A program made the position numbers and the translations under genes. From the IMG/VR virus record IMGVR_UViG_3300020442_000007, positions 101,480 through 165,479 of that record: a stretch of DNA of 64,000 nt. One strand, given 5' to 3'. This document shows positions 13,801 through 21,056 of the stretch, in pieces (the first letter of the stretch is position 1; each line of letters begins with the position of its first letter). The stretch comes from a virus. The notes beneath the pieces were generated by a model. The model searched no databases, was not told the origin of the DNA, and saw only the letters and a program-made list of their open reading frames with translations.

Positions 13801-16800
13801 AATCATGTAAAGTATAATCTTTATCTACTAATTTTGTCCATTGTATAAAATCAGATAACATTGGACTGTCTACACTATTTTTATTAAAATCTGTTTTCCT
13901 GTATTCACCGCCTTGAAAATCATGTATATCAAAAAGAGAACTATCATATTTTACTTTAATATTGTTAAAAATTCTTAATTCTAATTCTAATATTAAATTA
14001 TCTCTAAAGTCTTTGTAAGCAACTGTTTTACTACCATCATGTCCTTGAATTATAGGAGTACCTTCTACCCATTCGTTAATATTTTCTGCAGGTTCTGTAG
14101 TACCGTGGTTTGAACTACTATTAGGCATATAGAAAGTTCTATTCAAACCTTTAAAAGTATGTGTATGGGCTGATCCTGCTCCGCCTTGTTCTATATCTTT
14201 AGTAATTGCTTCTGCTCGAGTAGCATACAATGGCCAGAACCAACCTAGTTTGCCTGCACCTTTTTGATTTTCTCCTGCTACACCATATAACTTATATGCC
14301 CCAGATGGAGACACTGGTGCTTCAATTTGTACAGTATTATCAATATAAATTTCAGGTTCGTAACTTGGATACAAACCTAATTTTGTAGGCGTTGGTGGTA
14401 CATAACTTCCGTTGGTTGTTTCATATTCGTAAATATCTAACAAATCACCGTTTGATTTATTTGCTGTTACACGACAAAAACCTTCACTGTTAAAAGTATA
14501 ATCCTTGTTGTGTGTTAACTGTCTCCCATTAAGGTATACTTGTACAGAATCTCTACTTACTGTATCTAAAGTAAATGATTTTGAAAGCAAGAAATATTCT
14601 TCTGTATTATCGTCTACGTTGTGTGTAGTTTTAGTGAAAGATCCTTGTGGTACCATATCTGAGAAATAAAATGGCATTGAGTTAATTTTATCTTTATTCA
14701 ACTCGGCCATAATTTTATCTACATGATCTTTGACAGGACCTTCATAACCTAGGTCATATGCAACTTGCATAAAAGATCTTTTAAATTTTCCATATTCTCT
14801 TCTTGCATATTTTAATGCAGATATTAGATTAGAGTCTTTATCTAACAAGCTATACATAGATAAGTTTAAAGGAGAACTATGTTTAACAAATCTATTTCCG
14901 TATTTTGTAACGTCACCTAGATCTCTTAAATTACTCCTGCCAGGGAATTTACCTTTGAAATCTGGTAAATCTTCAACAATACTAGAAACATGATTATTGA
15001 CTTCTCCAACAGTAAATTCATTTAAATTATTATTAAGTGGATTTCTTTCTAAATTACTTGGAAAATCATAATAACCGTTGTCATTTTTTTGAGCTGACGA
15101 AGTTGTTTTTAAAATTATTTTGTCACCAATTGTCAAACCCGTTCTTGAAGTGAATGCAGGAGACAAAAATTTAATTGTTTTAAAATTGTTAGGTGATGTG
15201 CCTAATTCGTAATCTATATCTTTTAATTTAAGTTCATTATTTAAAAAAACTGTAAGATTAAGATCTGCTAATGAAGCACTATTTTCATAGACGTCAATCT
15301 CAAATGTAGATGTTGTGTTATCAAAAACATATTGTCTAATTACTGGTTGTTTACTATCTGTAGGAGCTTTTTGCCATGCATTTAAATTTGTATACTTTTC
15401 AATTGCAGAGTATTTTTGTAAAAAACCTACATCTGTGTTTTTATAATAAAGTTGGCTACCTATTAGGTATTCAAAATATTCTGTGAGTAAATCAAATTTA
15501 AAAGTTATATCGCCAACATTAGTAATTGTTCTGTAAGAAAGCACAATTCCAACTTCACTATCTAATGTACCAATGTTACCTTCTTTATAACTGAATATTT
15601 TATTACCTTTAAAAGTAGAAGAATTATAAACAGAAGTGTCACTAAAACTTTTATTATTCTCATCAAATAAATCAAACAAAGGTGCCTGATTAACTTTTGT
15701 TTTAGTTTGTGCTTGTTTCCACTCAGTGCCATTATAATAATACATCAAACCTTTGTATGTCGTACCTTGTGACACTAAAACCACTTCGTTTGTAATGGGT
15801 TTGGAATCTGGAACTTCGATAAGAGATATTTGTTTTTTATTTTGATCTATTTCTATTTCAGGTCCATCAAATTTGAAAAATTTTACTTCGAATATTCTGC
15901 CTTTAACTAACGGGTCTGGATCAGCAGTAAATAATACACGCATACCATCAATTAGATCTACTCCATCAATATTGTAACCTGTACTTCCTTCTATAGTAGA
16001 AAATACATCTTTAGTATGAGTGTCTAATAAGTTGACATTTTCTTTTGTTTGGGTACCAAAATCAAATAATTTTAATCCTTTATTAAATTCAATAATAGGC
16101 CTTTTAGCCCTAGCAGATTCATCAATACTTACAGGTTGATCATTTAATAATGCCGCTTGTTCAATTACTGATTTATGAAACCACCTGTTATACCTACTCC
16201 ATAAGTTACCATCGTTCGCGGAACGGTTGATAAGCATGTAATCTCTTACAGTAGGATAACCTATTGCAGTATCAAAAGGTTGCCTATCAAATCCTTGTCT
16301 GTCAAAATTAATATCTACATTATCTACAAATGCACTTGGTACTGTAAGTTCTTTTTCATCAATTAAAACAATCTTATCTCCTACACCTTCAACAAAATAT
16401 TCGCTTTCAGCATATTTTGCAGGAGTAACATCACCTATGAATTTTATTTTCATTCCATTAGTAAGATCAAATCCTGCACCTGTAGTATATGTTTTTTTAC
16501 CTAACACTTCTGCGTCTATATCAATAGCAGAAGCTTCTTCAATATTAGCAACTTTAATCAATCCAGCCGCCTCAATATCATTACCTGCTACATAGTATAA
16601 AACATTAGGAGTAGTTTCTGTAGGTGTAAAAGTAATTACACCTTCTTCAGTGCCTTGATTATCAATCAAACTTGTGTCAGATGTTAAAAGAAAACTTTCG
16701 TCTAAAGTTCTTTTTGTTTTAATAGTAAAAGGCAACCCAGGAGTGTTAATATCAAATTTATAAGTTACGCCTCTAAATAATTTTATTGTTGGGTTTTGTG

Positions 16801-17368
16801 TTAACCCATCAGGTGAAAATACAAAACCGAAATTATCTAAATTATCAGCAAGTGTAACAGTATAGGTACTAACTACTTCTGTAGTCTGTCCTCTTACATC
16901 TACAGTTTGTGGACCACTAGGCAACCAATAATATTCTCTAAAATTGATAAATTTATCCCAATCAATATGCGGATCCCAACTATAATATTCTTGTTTATTT
17001 GTAATACTGTGATCTTTAACTTTATCATTAAAACTAACCAACTGATTCATATAATCATTATAATCTTTATAAAATTTTACTGAATCTAAATTATCTTTGA
17101 TTACTGCTGCTGGTTCAAATTGGTAATTTGCTCTGCTATCAGTAAAGTCACCAATATAATTGTCATCTTTTTGGAAAGATGTAGACGCTTCTCTTCCGTA
17201 GTAACCATTTAGTTTTTCTACAACGCCAGGTTGTAATAGTTGGTCTAACGTACTAGATAAAAATTTGCTGTTTGGAACTGTTCTAAAATATTTAGGTAAG
17301 TGCTGTTCCGATTTTCTTTTGGCGTTTGGATCAGCTTTTCCATCTTTTTGATGATTATCAAAAGCCAT
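1808..17368 (-). CDS. Giant virion structural protein (5186 aa)
   Basis: One uninterrupted frame of 15.56 kb. The N-terminus (LPKYFRTVPNSKFLSSTLDQ, then VVEKLNGYYGREAS and HIDWDKFINFREYYWLP within the first 160 residues) is the conserved head of very large structural proteins in marine T4-like phages. Recognisable modules include chitin-binding-like segments with Y-x-x-GD-I-V-x-Y patterns near residues 1550, 1800, 2280 and 3000. FG-GAP/beta-propeller-like strands (VLAVGSPDEDDGQVYIY, YLVVGSPNAS, IAIGEPFAE, VYVGLPKQT) are scattered between about 2220 and 3310. GxGYxxPPVxxxxG repeats lie near 4100. The rest is low-similarity beta-sheet sequence with DGSSxxF modules. It starts on the TAATG overlap with gp6, implying coupled translation. 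It is probably a baseplate-peripheral or long-fibre polymer; its exact place in the virion is unknown. Confidence 0.85.
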   Translation of the reverse strand: MAFDNHQKDGKADPNAKRKSEQHLPKYFRTVPNSKFLSSTLDQLLQPGVVEKLNGYYGREASTSFQKDDNYIGDFTDSRANYQFEPAAVIKDNLDSVKFYKDYNDYMNQLVSFNDKVKDHSITNKQEYYSWDPHIDWDKFINFREYYWLPSGPQTVDVRGQTTEVVSTYTVTLADNLDNFGFVFSPDGLTQNPTIKLFRGVTYKFDINTPGLPFTIKTKRTLDESFLLTSDTSLIDNQGTEEGVITFTPTETTPNVLYYVAGNDIEAAGLIKVANIEEASAIDIDAEVLGKKTYTTGAGFDLTNGMKIKFIGDVTPAKYAESEYFVEGVGDKIVLIDEKELTVPSAFVDNVDINFDRQGFDRQPFDTAIGYPTVRDYMLINRSANDGNLWSRYNRWFHKSVIEQAALLNDQPVSIDESARAKRPIIEFNKGLKLFDFGTQTKENVNLLDTHTKDVFSTIEGSTGYNIDGVDLIDGMRVLFTADPDPLVKGRIFEVKFFKFDGPEIEIDQNKKQISLIEVPDSKPITNEVVLVSQGTTYKGLMYYYNGTEWKQAQTKTKVNQAPLFDLFDENNKSFSDTSVYNSSTFKGNKIFSYKEGNIGTLDSEVGIVLSYRTITNVGDITFKFDLLTEYFEYLIGSQLYYKNTDVGFLQKYSAIEKYTNLNAWQKAPTDSKQPVIRQYVFDNTTSTFEIDVYENSASLADLNLTVFLNNELKLKDIDYELGTSPNNFKTIKFLSPAFTSRTGLTIGDKIILKTTSSAQKNDNGYYDFPSNLERNPLNNNLNEFTVGEVNNHVSSIVEDLPDFKGKFPGRSNLRDLGDVTKYGNRFVKHSSPLNLSMYSLLDKDSNLISALKYARREYGKFKRSFMQVAYDLGYEGPVKDHVDKIMAELNKDKINSMPFYFSDMVPQGSFTKTTHNVDDNTEEYFLLSKSFTLDTVSRDSVQVYLNGRQLTHNKDYTFNSEGFCRVTANKSNGDLLDIYEYETTNGSYVPPTPTKLGLYPSYEPEIYIDNTVQIEAPVSPSGAYKLYGVAGENQKGAGKLGWFWPLYATRAEAITKDIEQGGAGSAHTHTFKGLNRTFYMPNSSSNHGTTEPAENINEWVEGTPIIQGHDGSKTVAYKDFRDNLILELELRIFNNIKVKYDSSLFDIHDFQGGEYRKTDFNKNSVDSPMLSDFIQWTKLVDKDYTLHDFYNRTNTFTFNYGTAASPNGTTMPGFWRGVYRHAFDTDRPHTHPWEMLGFTIKPTWWDAQYGPAPYTKDNLVLWTDLQNGVVREPNKKIKILNKYKRPGLLDYIPVNESGNLISPNDSGYVQSFDSAKLGDSFKFGDEAPVETAWRRSSEYPFSLITAWTLSQPSKVLATGFDRANQIRNLTQQIIYKTQSNQIKLSSLVFPNTHLDTTQTYTSGLINYIAGYMASSVTTSYSQYKNNIQNITNQIGFKVGGYTDKNKFKLILDSRTPLNEGNVFVPDENYSIFLNKSAPVKTISYSGVMIEKRPNGYKIKGYDDSTTAFKYFPHFERDRDPVVTVGGTTESFLEFEGGRTYTIGSIVEQAGKYYRVTKQHIAGDTFEESNFASIPKVPVRGGREIILRREFATFAPLELPYGTILNTIQDVCDFLQGYGKYLESIGFVFDNFRKSASVVDDWETSTKEFAFWTLHNWSAGTLISLSPGANQLKFRTEYSVVDNIFDGFFGYTLLKVDGQKLTSDFVQVDRQDPNEFILRPKNTADGIFAIKLPCVQKEHVVLLDNKTVFNDTIYDPEPGYRQERIKVLGYRTTNWDGSLNIEGFVYDQATIEDWQSNKDYFIGDIVKYKEFYYTANSKVPGTESFIDTQWTRLDYKPESGLSPNFEYKTNQFADFYDLDSDNFDSEQQRLAQHLIGYQKRKYLENIINDDVSQYKFYQGFIQDKGTKNALTKLFDVLGNADKDSLEFYEEWAIKRGQYGAAAGFDEVEYKLDEDKFRLSPQPIELVKNVTGEETDLVYRILPYETYLKPKGYDHSPFPKKYVAPEQGYAKDSGYVNQEDVKFIVKDFDSILDIDFANCNQGDLIWVGNDNLTWNIYRHDDTDFVVEKVTGGETEFTVSLTSTPQNIKAGDIFGVYDLISTTLDQADSTFATASTSKSAIGAFFKVKSVSLEKITFISPDKVDDIEDCKGRLSRLVSVRTDSLSKLNDVAQKLAQVKSKFWVDKADGDNWRVYEASEAFQKLQDVSSGESIANETFATAISSNKNNTVLAVGSPDEDDGQVYIYTRGSASANFVLSQVVTAPTDTAFTFKRFYTGATYTEGELVKANNIFYTVSETHVGGENFDVTKFVPLTTPPKLQKFGSAVSVTADGKYLVVGSPNASNVKTRYKQNYNPSSAYVLDDIVTYNNKLWKATTSIVPQSDSIQFTSFGSVVQQIESIGNTTEASEQVDVLLTGKYPFTGINVDHVLVKTPKLMYAGLDINDQVKLKWNSKTIANQEQSLYTSREPFPGGGMPELDSTFFSSVHQVQMKVDLILNINAFTNQPVAGDKVQTQTGSATVAYSYEVGGSLGLYLNNITGSFDSTDSLFLVNGDFVGEYVTSAPAETIDVSSYYGGYIMLTVPGGYNIFTTTSDEGKGLVFQEAITDSSTPSNYYYNSRDYETSTIQSEDTLASYIETLSYQGLPGAGGATTPFLSPLYVIRAPKDLTDTLSNGDKFKFLIPSLSRYVTGTNNDPSAIGLSYAKTNKELTVYDLWDGYIKFQFTKFNLFGEPFEPRIGDTVQDVTTGATAEVTFYQRDALNATIFVKNAVGDFSNGSQFGNNAEIKFIGVPTDTSPIYQVDRVMGEIQKKSLGLSAEGIGKLIVIDSGENIDIPSVSRQIDTEYWFYEENTVAGVPVSANLPSAGNNDWINVYSIPAVSGATASTFENQGMYSVFGTGNTNRFQFLRSYIVPEAHEDFYLGSEIKTAKQNDLYRLFVHAGQDYTRLRDFRNIGKELDDSTFIPGRTYFIKNGTDINGDVWDWELAKDKKFQGTFSPLVSYQTGDIIYLDRGIYKANTNLSPGIFNGANWTQQTQPLDYLGYVPNNTEIQPIFDSADPSTILDQGGLFNFNRIDVSDDGEVLIGLARYSGGDKAQVVVYRNKNGNYQRSQSILENSFPAPLNAVDLDLWSTGKTLWGADIALSSDGNIIAIGEPFAETQRSEEDPSRIQIDQGRVFVLKKNTATGMFELSQTLYSRANEKVELFGIRLAFDENILAITAKNADSDAKTTFDSTEGVPQTTWDNNFTTFAKKFVDTGVVYLYENISGNLVYGQKLAYDELQDSTQAVANSDSSNSIKDFGMNLYTNNSHVYVGLPKQTVADGENGAVIDYRKEPTANIWKTHSQPKDTVDVAKIKKVLLYNTKENKLVSYLDYVDPIQGKIPGIAEQELSYKLHYDPAVYTVGTSDVNTSKSEVWGENQVGELWWDLSTTKFLNPYQNNTIYSVNNWNTQFTGNSIDVYEWVETTLLPSEWNTLSASAEGVTEGISGTTKYDDTIYSTRRIYDDVAQTFSTKYYYWVKGKITAPRLESRKLSAFNVAKYIDDPASMGYRFINFISPTSFVIHNCESLLKDKEVALSIQYWTIENQDINIHNQYQLYTAGLDTSKPNADIERKWFDSLIGYDDAGRIVPDPNLSAKEKYGILNDPRQSWFVNKTEALKQVIDRANLVLKENLIVDDKIITPLLSKQAAPLAAGNTYDLAVDTFEDLEFVGTAKVKQAILTPVIVDGKIVRVTIDDPGRGYKVVPTVEITGNFETAANITLTLNNVGAVISATVDSQGSGYSSTLTTLSVRRFAVLVNSDSTLSGKWSIYERNVNNTLWVRKQSQVFDVSLFWEYIDWYDTGYNEFTTINHLINSSYELESIDDTTGDIVKIANVGSGGWLLLEKIDNADSIDYTRNYKTIGRQNGTIRFLPSLFNTAVGSGFDSASYDIKVYDVQPVKETRIILEALRDNLFVDELAVEYNNLFLSSLKYVFAEQGLVDWAFKTSFIKARHNVGDLSKKITFQNDNLPSYEEYLKEVKPFKSKLREYISDYNQLNVASNLVTDFDLPPRYDNSSKSIIPPAVKVIDNAIVGTDTDLTTYPNKNWVDNLSYKIKRIEIADAGSGYTQPPVLKFVGQDLSTSETGTGATALAKLGQGGKIASVEITNQGTGYLNPPVVEINGSISEGGRPARLIAVLGDGLVRGMHTTVKFDRVTGKFVVTKLSETQTFVGSGSAYIFDLIFPMDLRTNTVEITVSGELALQSEYTYENVKDTSKGYDRYFGRVTFTKPPASNTSIVINYKKPVEYLTASDRVSLEYNPVAGQFGNDLSQVMDGIDYGGVEVKSFEFGGNTGWDSAPWFTDSWDTYDTTYEDEVFKLDGSTISITLSKPLENGVVYNLYRNGIRLDDPNWAPEPNYDSTLIKNPNAIMQSITGDGVTTVIELQEYEVPTQADDVIIVRKETSDGSFINDPESYDTSISGGSLAYNSATGLKAEDITIDGDGFVTPTTSKGPEEVVPGQVIDAVDISVFERPVGGSSIVVNRNHTGDGSTKSFDIGKSPFTGSSLFVKVDSDIMEPTTDDSTLGYKVNYANKTVDFEVAPADGAKINLTLVEVAGLQILDIDSFVSDGSSNTFETNVRWTDNVQGIATSNGKKLDAVLTKSTGEYPNNVELVLASPLQAGDVVRYALFIGDGNEIDSFSQVVVDDFIATTPQGNDTLVLSQAPFSYGPSGIHTLVQVGDDILHSGYNQEFTVSAENEYKLDLWQIPIALIQAAQVQVYLNGRELTYTTDWTFISAEAFDSDTPLDQQKGNTVKLADGVGVAGDKLLVYIITESQYRFGYFEQQGDSSSVFVPTPTICSFEVDRPIGTRMRVFQFSNSTAQKFSRESYTVQENTPITKGSADYYFLNNLRAGLFKLRNQAVDSKYVWVILNNKLLKPDVDYSVTTDKNFVKLVSPLSQGDRIEVLHFGNPTVITKFGFRQFKDMLNRTHYKRIDGDKNYILGKDLKPYDKVIELVDASGITNPTEGSEYPGIVFVNGERIEYRQKEGNLLKQLQRGTLGTGVKDIHTHGTEVYDQSIDASMPYKDETISTVFTADGTSSTFELDFTPGANGVNEFDVFVAGKRLRKNAIASYKFETTINGVTTSSIAQDSPEGDETLPAEFTLAGSTVTLLNTPGENQKVIIIRKQGKIWTDPGEPLSQADSDIGRFLRATSVDLPR

Positions 17369-20300
17369 TAGTAACCTCCGCTATAACCTGAACCTGAGCT
17401 ACCTGATGAACCGCTTGATGAACCGCTTGATGAACTGCTTGATGAACCGCTTGATGAACCGCTTGATGAACCTGTACCATAATTACTTCCAGTTGCTCCT
17501 GTTGATCCTGTTGCTGAGCTAGAACTGCTCGCTCCGCTTGATGTGGTATTACTTGTCGCTACACCTGTTGTGTTTGCAGAAGTTGTTGTAGAGCTTTGTA
17601 TACCTGCAGATACTCTTGTACTTGCTGTAACCACAGTACCATCTGCTCGCAACCTACTTGCTGTCACTGCATCAATTACTTCAATGTTATCAACTGTAGC
17701 TCCGCTTATGAAGATTTCATCGCTTTCTGATTTAATTTCATATAAACTACCAAACACTTGAGATGATTGATTAGGCACAATAATAAATGTAACCAAATCT
17801 GGTGTCATAGTAGACATAACATAATTTGCCATTTCTGAGAAGAAAAATTTATCTCCAAAATCCCAATTTTCAAGAGCAAAATATTGGTTTATTGCGGCAA
17901 TAATTCTTGATTTTATATCGTTGTCATTTAAAACAAGATCTGGATTTTTTACTACCTTAAATATTGCTTGCAAATCTGCCTCCGATTTTTCTCCAAATAG
18001 CACTTTGTACTTAACTGGATGATATATTATTTCATCTGATAATGATTTGATCTTTGATAATGCTGTATTGTACGATAAAGCAAGAGCATCTGAACTAGGC
18101 GGTAAAGGTTGTGTTCCTGCTCCATTCAAATATAATCTAAAGTCTGTATCGTAACTTTTTGTTAAAATGTAAGTGTCAATAATATTACTTGCACTAGGAT
18201 CAATCCGTGAGCTATCATCTGCACCGTGAATATAATGGAAAGTAATATCGTCTCGACCGACTCTAGCTCTGTAATCTGTTGTCTGTTCTAACACTCCTGT
18301 GGTGTTGTTATAAAATTTAAAAATATTAGAATTTGAAAAATAAAAAAGTTGTCCGTTGGTATATGAACTTAGGGGATTTAATGAGCCTTCATTATTTAAA
18401 ACTATAATATTAAGTGTACTTGCAGGCACGTAATTATAATCCTCTACGCCATCTGTAGTAGTAACTTTCTGTTGAAAAATATATTTTGTCAACGGATTTG
18501 TTGTTTCGTCTACAATAGTATCAAAAATATCTGGATCATCTACTACTCCGTCATCATCACTGTCGAAGAATGTCACTTCAATTTTTTTACTATCAACATA
18601 ACCTTCTGCATCTCTATATTCTTCTGTTAATTCCCAATCATAGTTTACCGTAAAAGGTAAAGCACTATCTGGTTGTGTGTTTATATTCAAAACACTTATT
18701 TTATCTTTAACTATTTTTCCGGTCAAATTATTATAAATTTTGTCAGTCTTATCAAAGTAAAATCTCATTTCTTGATTACTTTCAAAGATATATCTCATTG
18801 CTCTGTTTTTAATAGTGTAAGTTTCACCATTAGTTTCAAAAAGTAACATCCAACTACTATCTAATTGTTGATTTGATATATCTCCTGTTTTACCAGTACT
18901 GAACGGAGCATTGACATTTAAATTATTTTCTGTAACAATTCTCCAAGATTGTGAATCAGTGCTGTATCTTAATCCGAATGTTTTATATGCAAATACTTGG
19001 TCAATCAATTGTGTTGCTACGTCTGCTTCAAGGGAACCTGCAAGACCAGGAATTATTTCTGCTAATCTAGATCCTGTAGGAATAACATCATTTAATGATA
19101 CTGGGCCTTGTCCTGAACTTGCTACTATTGTTCCGTCTCCTGAAACTGCGGCAATTTTGACCCATTTATAATCAACAACACCTTTCTTACCTTGATAACC
19201 TGTAGTGCTTACTAGATCAGTGTTCAAAAAACTCTGTCCTGCAGGTGGTAAAACTTTTATTAACGATCCTGGAACCATTAATTTTAAAAGAGATGAAGTA
19301 AATGATCCTAGTTGTGATGTTACATCTGCTGTGTTTTTAAAATATCCAGTGCTTAAATTTGTTGTTTTAGTAGATTGTACCCATGTAACGCCTAAATCAA
19401 TAGTTGAAATTTTAGGAAAATTATTATAGTAATAATTTCGAACTTTTTTATCTCTCAAAATAGGTTGTATTACATTAACTATTGCGCCTTCTACATCAGT
19501 TTTTGTAACAAAACTAAAAGTTGTTTTAGGTTCTAAATTTTCTTTGAATAAAACTCCATCTGTTCCATACAAATTTGTTTTACTGTATTTTCCAGTTGCA
19601 TCAATTAGATCAAAATATCTTGAAATACCACTTGATGTTCTATTAATAGATTTTACTTTAATAATTTCTTGGCTTACTCCTAAAGGAGAAATTTGATAGT
19701 CTTCTCCTGTAACCATTCTATTTTGTGTATAATATGTAGAAGGAGCATTTTGTTTAATACTTGCATTAGTTTCACTTACAGTTGAATTATCAACTGTATA
19801 CTTTAGTTCATAAGTTAAAGTCAAAGTTTCTACTTTATCTGTTTTTGACAAATATGGTATAGTGACTGTTATTCCACGCATATCATCTGGAGTAATAATA
19901 ACTCTTTCATTTTTGCTTACTCTATAAAATACTCTAAAACTTCCTTTTGGTAAATTTCCAAAGACTCCATCTGAGAACATTAAACTAATTCTATCATCTA
20001 CTCTTGTAAGGACTGCGTAAATGTTATTCACACTTTTTGCTAAACTATTATATACTACATTATTTCCTTCAACAGAATCTACTTTTGTCCATAGTTCTTG
20101 TTCTGCGCCAAAAGAGTCTAATTTATAAAGCCACACATCTGTATTGTTCACGTTTGTAGCATCAATGGCTACAACTTGATTTGTGCTAGGAGTAGTAATA
20201 TTAAATACTCCTTCGTCTATTGCACCTTCACGGAAATGACTAAAAAATCCTGTATTAGAACTTGCACTTCCTCTTCCATCATCTCTATATAAAAACGCAA

Positions 20301-21003
20301 AATTGTTTCCAGGAAATGGTGCTTCTTCTTGAATTACTCTATCGTTAACATCGGTAGAAACAATTTCAAATCTTACACTCCTACCGTCTATATTTTTTGA
20401 AAAACTATATACAGGAACTTCTGTATTAGTGCTTAACATTCTGTATTGTTCTGTTGGGATACCATTTGATGTATCTTTTTTAATGGGTCTGCCAAATTTT
20501 GCATTTACAGGTAAAGTTGAATTTATTACTTTTACAAATTGCTCATACCAATCAGGATTAGTAGGATCGTTCCATACTATAGTTTGATTTGCTAAATTAA
20601 CATTATTAGAATCTAAAATTTCTTCTGTTGTGCTTACACTTTCTACTTTCAAAAGTCCGTTAGCTGCTTGATTTCTTTTTGGATTATAAGAAAGTAGCCG
20701 TGCTAATCTTAGCACACTTTCTCTACGTTCAGCTAATTCTAAGTAATTTTCTCTAGCATTTAAGTCGATTCTAAATGATATGTTTTGACCCATATATGCT
20801 ATAAGATCAATTAACGCTAGATATTCACTTGATTCGATATAATCGTTAAAATCTTCCGGATAATTTTCACGCAGATAGTTAATCATCGTACGGCGAAGGT
20901 TGTCAAAGTCGTAACTTTGAAAATCTGCATTTCTAAAAGATTGATATATACGTCTCCAATCTTCCGCTAATAATAATCTATTCTGTCTATCTGTTGCCGG
21001 CAT
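17368..21003 (-). CDS. gp6: Baseplate wedge subunit gp6
   Basis: 1211 residues. The N-terminal 150 residues (LLLAEDWRRIYQSFRNADFQ, ESSEYLALIDLIAYMGQNIS, RLARLLSYNPKRNQAANGLL) are characteristic of T4-family gp6, the wedge protein that forms the inner ring holding the baseplate together. The central part contains the expected QISPLGVSQEIIKVKSINRTSS region. The protein is nearly twice the length of T4 gp6 (about 660 aa), as in other marine relatives. The last 80 residues are almost pure Ser/Gly/Thr and are encoded by an imperfect 12-bp tandem repeat. The start at 21003 has AAGGAAT upstream and a late promoter octamer at 21025-21032. The stop overlaps the start of the giant gene (TAATG). Confidence 0.93.
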   Translation of the reverse strand: MPATDRQNRLLLAEDWRRIYQSFRNADFQSYDFDNLRRTMINYLRENYPEDFNDYIESSEYLALIDLIAYMGQNISFRIDLNARENYLELAERRESVLRLARLLSYNPKRNQAANGLLKVESVSTTEEILDSNNVNLANQTIVWNDPTNPDWYEQFVKVINSTLPVNAKFGRPIKKDTSNGIPTEQYRMLSTNTEVPVYSFSKNIDGRSVRFEIVSTDVNDRVIQEEAPFPGNNFAFLYRDDGRGSASSNTGFFSHFREGAIDEGVFNITTPSTNQVVAIDATNVNNTDVWLYKLDSFGAEQELWTKVDSVEGNNVVYNSLAKSVNNIYAVLTRVDDRISLMFSDGVFGNLPKGSFRVFYRVSKNERVIITPDDMRGITVTIPYLSKTDKVETLTLTYELKYTVDNSTVSETNASIKQNAPSTYYTQNRMVTGEDYQISPLGVSQEIIKVKSINRTSSGISRYFDLIDATGKYSKTNLYGTDGVLFKENLEPKTTFSFVTKTDVEGAIVNVIQPILRDKKVRNYYYNNFPKISTIDLGVTWVQSTKTTNLSTGYFKNTADVTSQLGSFTSSLLKLMVPGSLIKVLPPAGQSFLNTDLVSTTGYQGKKGVVDYKWVKIAAVSGDGTIVASSGQGPVSLNDVIPTGSRLAEIIPGLAGSLEADVATQLIDQVFAYKTFGLRYSTDSQSWRIVTENNLNVNAPFSTGKTGDISNQQLDSSWMLLFETNGETYTIKNRAMRYIFESNQEMRFYFDKTDKIYNNLTGKIVKDKISVLNINTQPDSALPFTVNYDWELTEEYRDAEGYVDSKKIEVTFFDSDDDGVVDDPDIFDTIVDETTNPLTKYIFQQKVTTTDGVEDYNYVPASTLNIIVLNNEGSLNPLSSYTNGQLFYFSNSNIFKFYNNTTGVLEQTTDYRARVGRDDITFHYIHGADDSSRIDPSASNIIDTYILTKSYDTDFRLYLNGAGTQPLPPSSDALALSYNTALSKIKSLSDEIIYHPVKYKVLFGEKSEADLQAIFKVVKNPDLVLNDNDIKSRIIAAINQYFALENWDFGDKFFFSEMANYVMSTMTPDLVTFIIVPNQSSQVFGSLYEIKSESDEIFISGATVDNIEVIDAVTASRLRADGTVVTASTRVSAGIQSSTTTSANTTGVATSNTTSSGASSSSSATGSTGATGSNYGTGSSSGSSSGSSSSSSSGSSSGSSGSSGSGYSGGY
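17405..17472 (-). repeat. 12-bp tandem repeat encoding Ser/Gly tail of gp6
   Basis: The unit GATGAACCGCTT (plus-strand reading) occurs five times in a row, with one T variant in the third copy, and is followed by a decayed sixth copy. On the coding strand it gives four-residue Ser/Gly units. The period is a multiple of three, so copy-number change would not break the gp6 frame. It is a likely length-variable tract. Confidence 0.9.
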
Positions 21004-21024
21004 ATGTAATATTCCTTATTACAC

Positions 21025-21032
21025 TATTTATT
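21025..21032 (-). promoter_or_regulatory. Late promoter octamer for gp6
   Basis: AATAAATA on the minus strand, one mismatch from T4 late TATAAATA. It lies 22 nt before the gp6 ATG, with the ribosome binding site between. Confidence 0.65.
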
Positions 21033-21056
21033 GTATACAGTAAAGTACGTATATAA

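Noticed and set aside
17405-17472. Regularly spaced short repeats as a possible CRISPR array
   Set aside because: Contiguous 12-bp units without spacers, in frame in gp6, coding for Ser/Gly. It is a coding tandem repeat.
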